Positions 35,179-46,900 of a DNA stretch of 64,000 nucleotides are shown one piece after another. The translations under genes were made by a program, and so were the position numbers. Each line of letters starts with the position of its first letter. Positions within the stretch are counted from its first letter, which is position 1. Location of the stretch: contig OY754476.1 of the NCBI GenBank assembly GCA_963575645.1, positions 4,650,001 through 4,714,000 of the forward strand, written 5' to 3'. This DNA comes from Xanthostigma xanthostigma. Lineage: Eukaryota; Arthropoda; Insecta; Raphidioptera; Raphidiidae. The notes beneath the pieces were generated by a model. That model worked only from the letters and a program-made list of their open reading frames with translations, ran no database searches and was not told the DNA's origin.

Positions 35179-35896
35179 GACGAAATGTTACGTAGCTTTA
35201 CTTGCGTGTTAATTGAAATCGTGCATAATAGAACTCATTTACAGTTATTTTTCAATCTATTATAAATTGACAAGGAAAACTACTCTGTTTACACTATAAT
35301 TCTTAATGAGCAGTGAAATTACTCAACGTACGTGAAAAAAAAGCATATTAAACTGTAATTTATAATTGTTTTCATTGTTATTCATTATTCGTAACTACGT
35401 ACGAATAAATAAATTAGTAAATCTAGTTTGGCGAGACAGTCAATAATTTGTTATTGTACTTGTTCTGTCTTTTGTTCGTCTAAAATTTAAATAAACTGTT
35501 TACAACGAATTATAACACATTCACATCGCACGACCGGTATTGTTAAAGTAGATATAATAAGATGGAGCTAAATTACTGTATTGTACTTAAGATTAAAATA
35601 AAATGTAAAATAACTAAACTTTTTTAGACGGTACACACATTATTACTGTATATTATTTACATTTTTATTGAAAATTCAAATAACCTATATAAACAGGTAC
35701 AGAATATAAGACAATTATTGAGTCACGGATATTTTTTCACGCGTTTTGCAACATTTGTAAGATGCTAGACGCTAATTAGTAACAAACGAAGTGCTAATAT
35801 AATTATTATAATATTACAATGTTTGAACCACAGTATATAAACTGTGGCTGGTTAGAACTTAAAGTACATGATGATAATAATAATAATAATATACGT

Positions 35897-36305
35897 AACA
35901 GCACAGTCTTTGCTATTGTTGTTGTACGAAACACACGTTGTTACAAGTTACAATGCTATACGATGAGAAAAATTTATTTTCCGAGCAATGTAATTGTCGG
36001 GACTTAAACGCGAAACTTCCACTATCGCGACGGATGACTTCTCATTCTCATAATGAAGCATATTTGCAACTGTATTTCACATAATCCGAGAGCTAAGCAT
36101 CATAGATTATGAACCGTCACTCGAATGAGAGCTACTTTGTAAGTGTGAATCAAAGGTGACATTTTTTCTATTTGTTTGCTAAAGTTAGTGGAAGTATCGA
36201 GTTCAAGTCCCGACAGTGACACTGTTTGGAAAATACATTTTTCTCATATAGCATTTAACTGTAACAATGTGTGTTTCATTATACAACAACAATAGCAACA
36301 CTGTG
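35897..36305. repeat. Foldback repeat
   Basis: Arms of roughly 110 bp (gctattgttgttgtacgaaa... / ...acaacaacaatagc) and inner 'gtcgggactt' / 'aagtcccgac' pairs. A related half-copy is at 38203-38280. Similar 'tgctattg...aacacccattgttg' foldbacks occur at about 50165-50625 and 57785-58005. Confidence 0.6.
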
Positions 36306-38324
36306 CTACAAATCTGCATACCGATTTTTTAAATCAGATAACATCAACAGAAATATTACGGACTCAACGCTTGCTTTGTCGCCAATAACAATTTCCTGAT
36401 ATTAATTTTCATGCATATTGTTTTGTTATGGGTACCCTACGTACATTCAAGGCAACTACCTGTCATCTATGCAAATTGTTATTATTGATTTGAGAGTAAG
36501 CAAAATATCATTATGTAACGTTACGTTGCTTATAAAGCAGCAACTTGAAAATATAAGTAGTCAAGTTGATAAGTAGGTATATAAAAATGACCTACCGTAA
36601 CTTTTTGATAGAATTTTCGATGGCACCAGTCCTTGATATTATTATACCGACAACACACACAACACGCAGAATCTAGATTATTGAAACTTAATGAAAAAAG
36701 TCTTTTATTTACGCTATATTTTTATATTTACGCGAATGTATTTTCCAGTATTTTAGCAAACAAAGTAAAGAAACACTTGAATATTATAATATAACAATAA
36801 ACATTATACGGTATACTTAATGCCGACAGCCTTCTTAACTGTCGTGTATAAATTGTACTAGAACCAGCTAAAACTAAACAATCAATTACCAACGCAACAA
36901 ACACATGACGACGACCACATGATGTTTGGTGAATCACGAGAAAGCATCTGAAGCATATTACCTGTTAGACAATGGACTATACGTTTTCTATTCCCTATAT
37001 TAAGCTTCAATACTGAAAATATCCATTAATATATACACATAATAAGCTAGAATAAGTAATCTCATTTACAATCTACAGCAGAGAATCTACATATTAAAAA
37101 TCAATTAAGTTTGCTGCGAAAAACCTAATCCATATATTAGAGATCAGTGGACGAGTCACGTTTTCAGTGAAAAACAATCTATATATTAAAGATCAGTGAA
37201 ATAGTCACGTTGTCAGTGAAATCTATGGAAAAGCCTGATTCACATGCGTACATTTTGAAGTGGTCCGCAGATATTTGTTCCGCATGTAAGGTTTTGATCT
37301 TTCGTTGCAAAATAAATAAATATTCTACTTACAGCACTTAGTTTTTTTATGTTTTTAACGTATAAACACTCATCGATAAGAGAATAATTTTATAATCGTA
37401 TGTTACACGTAACTTATGAGTGAAAATTCTCAAAACTTTTTTCGGAACAAATCATCATGTTGAGTTTTCTATGATAGACCCTATTCTTTATTACTTCTGT
37501 AGGTTGGCAAGTCTGAATTATAGCGTCTCCACAGCGTACTGTCAAAGTCAGTTTGTGGAATAATGGCCGCTTAATTCTTCGAAGTGTATGTTCTCTGATT
37601 GTGCGCAAATAAGTAAGTCAGCAACTATATTTTATTCTTTTAACATTTTGTTTAACTTGCATTAAATTAGTTATATTTTTTATAATACATACAATAATAA
37701 TATTTATTGGTTAAAAGACCAAAAGGCATAAGTTCAGCAATAGAAGCTGTTGTACAACTTAACCTATTGCATGCGTAATAATAAATACATTTTAGTTCAA
37801 AGATAATTAGAATACGTTATTGACGATTTTCTTTAGAAATAAGACACTGTTAAATTAGCCTGTTTCATACGTTATAATTTTATTTTTTTTATTTAACTGC
37901 TTAGTGAAGGAAAAACATGAAGTGTGGCAGTGTCCAGCTTGTATTTATTACATCTATACAGATAAATAAAATTGAAGTGTCTGTAATGTCATAATAACTG
38001 CTTTTTACGGTACTTATAAAAAAAAACAATTTTTAAAGTTTTTGTCTGTCTGTTCCGGCTTATCTCCTCAACGACTGGACCGATTTGACGGGACTTGCAG
38101 ATAGCTAATGTTATAAAGAGTAACTTAGGCTATTAAAAACTAGTTCGTCAAAATACATTTGCATTGAAAAAAAAAATATGTCAATAATTAGATTTCACAT
38201 TGTTACAGTTACAATACTATATAAGTAAAATTTACATTCCAGCAATGTCACTGTCCCGACTTTAATTCGAAACTTCCACTCACCGCTTAACTCTCCAACG
38301 ACTTTAAATATCACAAAGGCTGTT

Positions 38325-38446
38325 AGTAATACCGAATTACTAAAATTGCATTCATCACTGACGTTTCGGCATTTGAAACTCTGATGACGGTACGAAATGT
38401 GCCGAAACGTCAGTGATGAATGCAATTTTAATAATTCGGTATTACT
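38325..38446. repeat. Palindrome enclosing the hammerhead-like motif
   Basis: The left arm agtaataccgaattac...gacgtttcggc is the near-exact complement of the right arm gccgaaacgtc...ataattcggtattact. Inverted, gaaacgtc-containing ends are typical of Penelope-like element termini. Confidence 0.75.
38369..38423 (+). ncRNA. Hammerhead-ribozyme-like motif
   Basis: The core CTGATGA (38381-38387) is followed by a stem-loop (GGTAC 38389-38393 pairing with GTGCC 38399-38403), then GAAACGTC (38404-38411). Stem I pairs GCATT (38369-38373) with AATGC (38419-38423) and ACT (38378-38380) with AGT (38412-38414) around an internal loop. That is the layout of a minimal type I hammerhead with a self-complementary ACGT stem III. 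One extra base (C at 38388) sits between the core and stem II, so activity is uncertain. It is embedded in a palindrome (38325-38446). Confidence 0.5.
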
Positions 38447-38457
38447 TTTGGTAATTA

Positions 38458-39114
38458 TTTACTTTCACGGTCACCTGGTTTTTTGGCTCTAGAAAATCGA
38501 AAAATAGATGGATTTCAATGATCTCGGTCTCAAAAAGTTCCATTTTACGGCGGATTTATGAAAAAAATTAGTTCACCCCGGAATTACAATTCGCATACCC
38601 GTTTATCGTTCACCCCGGAATTGTTTTTTTAAAAACTCCACATTTGCCCCTTCCCGTTTCACTGCGAGACAATTCGCATACCCCTTTATCGTTCACCCCG
38701 GAATTACAATTCGCATACCCCTTTATCGTTCACCCCGGAATTACAATTCGCATACCCCTTTATCGTTCACCCCGGAATTACAATTCGCATACCCATTTAT
38801 CGTTTAAAAAAAAAATTAACTTTTTTGAAAATTTTTTTTTCAAATTATTCATTTTTTTATGTAGATTGCGAAAAAAAATATACGAACTTGATTCCACGAC
38901 GTCAGAAACAGTTATAAAGAATTATATGTAGAAAGTCAATTTTTTTTGCATTTAAAGTCATGAAACTGTGAGAAATATTGATTTTTTCAATTTTCGTATT
39001 TTTTCCATAAATCCGCCATAAAAACGAAGATTTAAAAAAAAATTCATCGAAATCGGATGATTTTTCGATTTTCTAGAGCCAAAAAACCAGGTGACCGCGA
39101 AACTAAATAATTAC
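38458..39114. repeat. Foldback with internal 37-bp minisatellite
   Basis: Outer arms ggtcacctggttttttggct... / ...agccaaaaaaccaggtgacc enclose a tandem repeat at about 38565-38805. Its unit is cgttcaccccggaattacaa ttcgcatacccctttat (37 bp), four to five copies. Confidence 0.75.
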
Positions 39115-39214
39115 CTTACTTTTTATCAATCCATATGCCACGGATTCTTCCAAAACTTCTTTCAATTAATTATATATTGTATTTATTTATATTAGATATC
39201 GTGTCAATCGAGAT

Positions 39215-40396
39215 AATAATTAATAAAAAATCGCAGGATTGTGGACAAAAATTAGATTTATTAATTGTACGACGTTTCGTCTATAGATTTATTTAATTAT
39301 TATTATAGTAATCAACAGGTATAAAACCCAATAACAGATTACATATAACAAATATAAAGAAAGCCATACAACAAAAAAGAGATAAAAAATAAAGAAAATT
39401 TGAGAATATGCAAAATTCAATAATATGTAGTACATAATATAAAATTGATACAGTATTACAGTGCATTCAGTTAATTTACATAATAAAGTAAGTGGACAGT
39501 TAAAACCCTTCTATATTCGCCAAATTTTATATCAAATATAAATAATATATAGACTTTTTCAAGTACAAATGTGAAAATTTAAAACAATAATTATGAAAAT
39601 AAACATTAATTACTAATCATAGCAATTAACAAAAGTTAAGGTACATAAGACAAAAACATGGCAACAAGTTTATGTATACAATTTAAACAAAAAATTCGTC
39701 AAGAACTTATCCTACAAGATCAACAGACTGTTTTCTAACACAAATCAAGTTGGTGTTTTATAACTTAAATAAATTAGATAGGTTGTTCACAAGTCTTAAA
39801 GATAAAACACCTATTTTACATCAATCTAATATTATTTATAAAATACCTTGTGAATGTAATAAGTGCTATGTGGGGCAAACAAAACAGCTACTAAAACATA
39901 GAATTTACCAACACAGAATGGACTGTAGAAACATAAATTTATTAAGTGATAATAAGACCGCGTTGTCATCTCATCATTTCGACACTGGACATAAATTTCT
40001 TTTTAATGAAGTTCAAATATTAGATAAAGAGTCAAATTGAAAGAAACGCAATATCAGTGAAATGTGTTTTATTAGAAAAAACAATTCTATTAATTACAGA
40101 ACAGATACTCAAAATTTAAGTAGTCAGTATAACTATGTAATGAAATTGAACTAACTTTCGTATTTTTATTTATTTTTATTGTTTAATTTGTATACATAAA
40201 CTTGTTGCCATGTTTTTGTCTTATGTACCTTAACTTTTGTTAATTGCTATGGTTAGTAATTAATGTTTATTTTCATAATTATTGTTTTAAATTTTCACAT
40301 TTGTACTTGAAAAAGTCTAAATCTATAGACGAAACGTCGTACAATTAATAAATCTAATTTTTGTACACAATCCTGCGATTTTTTATTAATTATTGT
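39215..40396 (+). mobile_element. Decayed Penelope-like retroelement with inverted ends
   Basis: The left end (39215-39298) and right end (40319-40394) are inverted copies containing gacgaaacgtcg. A second inner inverted pair is 39551-39685 against 40195-40320. Between them a plus-strand frame (about 39720-40154, one internal TGA at 40038-40040) carries NIIYKIPCECNKCYVGQT and a downstream RIYQHR, matching the GIY-YIG endonuclease of Penelope-like elements. The tail contains INYRTDTQNLSSQY. Reverse transcriptase is absent. Confidence 0.8.
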
Positions 40397-40403
40397 ATTT
40401 ATT

Positions 40404-40746
40404 GAAGTGAAAACTTCTTTAGCGGCTTTGTACACTTTTTTTGTAATGGGTAAAAAATGTTAAACTCGCGTCAGATCGAAAATTCGTAAGACGAAAACTT
40501 TTGTACCCTTTTTTTGTTATGGGTAAAAAATGTTAAACTCGCGTCAGATCGAAAATTCGTAAGACCTGATCGAAAATGCGTAAGACCTGATCGAAAATTC
40601 GTAAGACGAAAACTTTTGTACACTTTTTTTGTAATGGGTAAAAAATGTTAAACTCGCGTCAGGACACGTGACCTGATCGAAAATTCGTAAGACGTTAATA
40701 TTCAAGTTTTCACTTCTGCCGACACTCCCGGAGTGCAACCCGTCTT
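40404..40746. mobile_element. 'gagtgccggc' short repeat, copy 3 (inverted, with internal duplications)
   Basis: Reverse-complement copy of the SINE-like family. The segment 'gggtaaaaaatgttaaactc gcgtcag' occurs three times and 'gatcgaaaattcgtaagac' repeats several times, so it has expanded internally. Confidence 0.65.
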
Positions 40747-40940
40747 TTTTATTATGAAAAATCATATTACAAAAAAAAACGATGAACTATAATATAATTA
40801 TAGTTTTCAAGTAAATAAAATTGTCGACCAATTTTTCTCAGACGTTAATCAAAGATTTATAATTATAGTTTATTTTATTGCTGATTGAAAAATTAGAACT
40901 AGAAATGCTAATGTTGTAAATTCAATAATGTTTAAGCAAC

Positions 40941-43900
40941 ATGGATCCCGTACAAGATTCGTCAGATGATGATGTGGAAATAGTATCAATTTTATCTGGT
41001 GAAACGGAGCGTTTCGAACGGCATGTATTCTGTATTCTAATTTTGAAGATGACAGAAAGGCAAAACGTTTGCCGTATAATATTCAGTTTTATAACAAACA
41101 AAAATATTCTTTTCAGGCCACCAACGCCATACCGTACAAACCGATTAATATCAAGCGACGACGATCGAGATGATGATCAGGAACCTACCAGGTGATTTTT
41201 TAAATATTACTTAGTAGACACTTTTTGTTGAAAGTATCTGGTATCTAAGATCCTTTCGAAGTATCTAAGAAATAGTTTTTTCGTATAGATATACACTTCT
41301 TTAAAGTGTCTTGCAGATTTGGTTTTGAATGTATACATTTTATTATTGATTAATAATGAAAATACATGTTTACTTTTGTTTTGGCGAATGGTTTCAGTTT
41401 TGTTAAATTACAAAAGTTTTTAGTTTTCAAACATAATACCTATACTGAATGAATAGATTTTCTGATTTAAACAAATGACAAATTTGGGGGCATTCGTTCG
41501 TTGCTCTTGTTTAATAGTTTGCATAGTTTGTTAAAACGTAATTTTTTTTCAAATATTGTGTACTTGACATAATCTGTTTTAATTAGTGTTGGGCGATTAT
41601 GAATGATATAATCGAAATATTTCGATTATGGCCGAATAATCGATCATTCGATTATGGCAACCGAGATATCATTTGCTTGAATCGATTATGAAATATGAAA
41701 TGAATATTCAATCCCGACACAGTACTATTATATATCGATATATCATTCAGTATCTGCATCTACTTGCACTGGGATGGGAAGGCTTTGCTAGCACTGGAGA
41801 GTGGAGGTGTTTCGATTGTACATACTTTGTAGTTTGGATCATTCGATTATGGCAACCAAGATATCATTCGCTTGAATCGATTATGAAATATGAAATGAAT
41901 ACTAATCCCGACACAGTACTATTGCTATGTCGACTGTCGATTATAATATGATATATTGATATATCATTCGGTTTCTGCATTAAATTTCAATTTTAATGTT
42001 TAACTCATTATGTAAATTGACGATGTATCCATCTAGGGATTAAAAATATATTTCTATTTCTATTCGATCATATCAGTGATTCCATTATTAATATTGTGTT
42101 AAGTAATATTAACAAATCGAAATTGCAAAGTTAGCACATAATTCATAATCGATGTTTTGAATGATCATTCGCTTACACTGTAAAAGTATATAAAACGAAA
42201 TTATAAACTGCCAGGTTTGCGCATCATTCATAATCGATAATTCGAATGATCATTCGATTTCTCATTCATAATCGATAATTCGAATGATCATTCGATTTAT
42301 CATTCATAATCGAAAATTCGAATGATCATTCGATTTATCATTCATAATCGATAATTCGAATGATCATTCGATTTATCATTCATAATCGATTATTCGAATG
42401 ATCATTCGATTTATCATTCATAATCGATAATTCGAATGATCATTCGATTTATCATTCATAATCGATAATTCGAATGATCATTCGATTTATCATTCATAAT
42501 CGATTATTCGAATGATCATTCGATTTATCATTCATAATCGATTATTCGAATGATCATTCGATTTATCATTCATAATCGATAATTCGAATGATCATTCGAT
42601 TTATCATTCATAATCGATAATTCGAATGATCATTCGATTTATCATTCATAATCGTATGAATGATCATTCGATTTATCATTCATAATCGATAATTCGAATG
42701 ATCATTCGATTTATCATTCATAATCGATAATTCGAATGATCATTCGATTTATCATTCATAATCGATAATTCGAATGATCATTCGATTTATCATTCATAAT
42801 CGATTATTCGAATGATCATTCGATTTATCATTCATAATCGATTATTCGAATGATCATTCGATTTATCATTCATAATCGATAATTCGAATGATCATTCGAT
42901 TTATCATTCATAATCGATAATTCGAATGATCATTCGATTTATCATTCATAATCGATAATTCGAATGATCATTCGATTTATCATTCATAATCGAAAATTCG
43001 AATGATCATTCGATTTATCATTCATAATCGATAATTCGAATGATCATTCGATTTATCATTCATAATCGATAATTCGAATGATCATTCGATTTATCATTCA
43101 TAATCGATAATTCGAATGATCATTCGATTTATCATTCATAATCGATAATTCGAATGATCATTCGATTTATCATTCATAATCGAAAATTCGAATGATCATT
43201 CGATTTATCATTCATAATCGAAAATTCGAATGATCATTCGATTTATCATTCATAATCGATAATTCGAATGATCATTCGATTTATCATTCATAATCGATTA
43301 TTCGAATGATCATTCGATTTATCATTCATAATCGATTATTCGAATGATCATTCGATTTATCATTCATAATCGATAATTCGAATGATCATTCGATTTATCA
43401 TTCATAATCGATAATTCGAATGATCATTCGATTTATCATTCATAATCGATTATTCGAATGATCATTCGATTTATCATTCATAATCGAAAATTCGAATGAT
43501 CATTCGATTTATCATTCATAATCGATAATTCGAATGATCATTCGATTTATCATTCATAATCGATAATTCGAATGATCATTCGATTTATCATTCATAATCG
43601 ATAATTCGAATGATCATTCGATTTATCATTCATAATCGATAATTCGAATGATCATTCGATTTATCATTCATAATCGAAAATTCGAATGATCATTCGATTT
43701 ATCATTCATAATCGATAATTCGAATGATCATTCGATTTATCATTCATAATCGATTATTCGAATGATCATTCGATTTATCATTCATAATCGATAATTCGAA
43801 TGATCATTCGATTTATCATTCATAATCGATAATTCGAATGATCATTCGATTTATCATTCATAATCGATAATTCGAATGATCATTCGATTTATCATTCATA

Positions 43901-46900
43901 ATCGATAATTCGAATGATCATTCGATTTATCATTCATAATCGATTATTCGAATGATCATTCGATTTATCATTCATAATCGATTATTCGAATGATCATTCG
44001 ATTTATCATTCATAATCGATAATTCGAATGATCATTCGATTTATCATTCATAATCGATAATTCGAATGATCATTCGATTTATCATTCATAATCGATAATT
44101 CGAATGATCATTCGATTTATCATTCATAATCGATAATTCGAATGATCATTCGATTTATCATTCATAATCGATAATTCGAATGATCATTCGATTTATCATT
44201 CATAATCGATTATTCGAATGATCATTCGATTTATCATTCATAATCGATTATTCGAATGATCATTCGATTTATCATTCATAATCGATAATTCGAATGATCA
44301 TTCGATTTATCATTCATAATCGATAATTCGAATGATCATTCGATTTATCATTCATAATCGATAATTCGAATGATCATTCGATTTATCATTCATAATCGAT
44401 AATTCGAATGATCATTCGATTTATCATTCATAATCGAAAATTCGAATGATCATTCGATTTATCATTCATAATCGATAATTCGAATGATCATTCGATTTAT
44501 CATTCATAATCGATAATTCGAATGATCATTCGATTTATGATTCATAATCGATAATTCGAATGATCATTCGATTTATGATTCATAATCGATAATTCGAATG
44601 ATCATTCGATTTATCATTCATAATCGAAAATTCGAATGATCATTCGATTTATCATTCATAATCGATAATTCGAATGATCATTCGATTTATCATTCATAAT
44701 CAATAATTCGAATGATCATTCGATTTATCATTCATAATCGATTATTCGAATGATCATTCGATTTATCATTCATAATCGATAATTCGAATGATCATTCGAT
44801 TTATCATTCATAATCGATAATTCGAATGATCATTCGATTTATCATTCATAATCGAAAATTCGAATGATCATTCGATTTATCATTCATAATCGATAATTCG
44901 AATGATCATTCGATTTATCATTCATAATCAATAATTCGAATGATCATTCGATTTATCATTCATAATCGATTATTCGAATGATCATTCGATTTATCATTCA
45001 TAATCGATAATTCGAATGATCATTCGATTTATCATTCATAATCGATAATTCGAATGATCATTCGATTTATCATTCATAATCGATTATTCGAATGATCATT
45101 CGATTTATCATTCATAATCGATTATTCGAATGATCATTCGATTTATCATTCATAATCGATAATTCGAATGATCATTCGATTTATCATTCATAATCGATAA
45201 TTCGAATGATCATTCGATTTATCATTCATAATCGATAATTCGAATGATCATTCGATTTATCATTCATAATCGAAAATTCGAATGATCATTCGATTTATCA
45301 TTCATAATCGATAATTCGAATGATCATTCGATTTATCATTCATAATCGATAATTCGAATGATCATTCGATTTATCATTCATAATCGAAAATTCGAATGAT
45401 CATTCGATTTATCATTCATAATCGATAATTCGAATGTTCATTCGATTTATCATTCATAATCGATTATTCGAATGATCATTCGATTTATCATTCATAATCG
45501 ATAATTCGAATGATCATTCGATTTATCATTCATAATCGATTATTCGAATGATCATTCGATTTATCATTCATAATCGATAATTCGAATGATCATTCTATTT
45601 ATCATTCATAATCGATAATTCGAATGATCATTCGATTTATCATTCATAATCGAAAATTCGAATGATCATTCGATTTATCATTCATAATCGATAATTCGAA
45701 TGATCATTCGATTTATCATTCATAATCGATTATTCGAATGATCATTCGATTTATCATTCATAATCGATAATTCGAATGATCATTCGATTTATCATTCATA
45801 ATCGATTATTCGAATGATCATTCGATTTATCATTCATAATCGATTATTCGAATGATCATTCGATTTATCATTCATAATCGATAATTCGAATGATCATTCG
45901 ATTTATCATTCATAATCGATAATTCGAATGATCATTCGATTTATCATTCATAATCGATAATTCGAATGATCATTCGATTTATCATTCATAATCGATAATT
46001 CGAATGATCATTCGATTTATCATTCATAATCGATAATTCGAATGATCATTCGATTTATCATTCATAATCGATTATTCGAATGATCATTCGATTTATCATT
46101 CATAATCGATTATTCGAATGATCATTCGATTTATCATTCATAATCGATAATTCGAATGATCATTCGATTTATCATTCATAATCGATAATTCGAATGATCA
46201 TTCGATTTATCATTCATAATCGATAATTCGAATGATCATTCGATTTATCATTCATAATCGATAATTCGAATGATCATTCGATTTATCATTCATAATCGAA
46301 AATTCGAATGATCATTCGATTTATCATTCATAATCGATAATTCGAATGATCATTCGATTTATCATTCATAATCGATAATTCGAATGATCATTCGATTTAT
46401 GATTCATAATCGATAATTCGAATGATCATTCGATTTATGATTCATAATCGATAATTCGAATGATCATTCGATTTATCATTCATAATCGAAAATTCGAATG
46501 ATCATTCGATTTATCATTCATAATCGATAATTCGAATGATCATTCGATTTATCATTCATAATCAATAATTCGAATGATCATTCGATTTATCATTCATAAT
46601 CGATTATTCGAATGATCATTCGATTTATCATTCATAATCGATAATTCGAATGATCATTCGATTTATCATTCATAATCGATAATTCGAATGATCATTCGAT
46701 TTATCATTCATAATCGAAAATTCGAATGATCATTCGATTTATCATTCATAATCGATAATTCGAATGATCATTCGATTTATCATTCATAATCAATAATTCG
46801 AATGATCATTCGATTTATCATTCATAATCGATTATTCGAATGATCATTCGATTTATCATTCATAATCGATAATTCGAATGATCATTCGATTTATCATTCA

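Larger units (their letters stand above)
33362..40940. other. Gene-poor region between the LRR and RING genes
   Basis: No protein gene recognised over 7.6 kb. It holds the LRR-gene upstream region, a 20-bp tandem repeat (33567-33632), a second copy of the 34148 repeat, several foldbacks, a minisatellite in a palindrome, a hammerhead-like motif, a decayed Penelope-like element and a SINE-like repeat. 35180-35890 and 36310-38190 are AT-rich with no supported feature. A minus-strand frame at 37414-37608 is GC-richer but unassigned. Confidence 0.5.
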
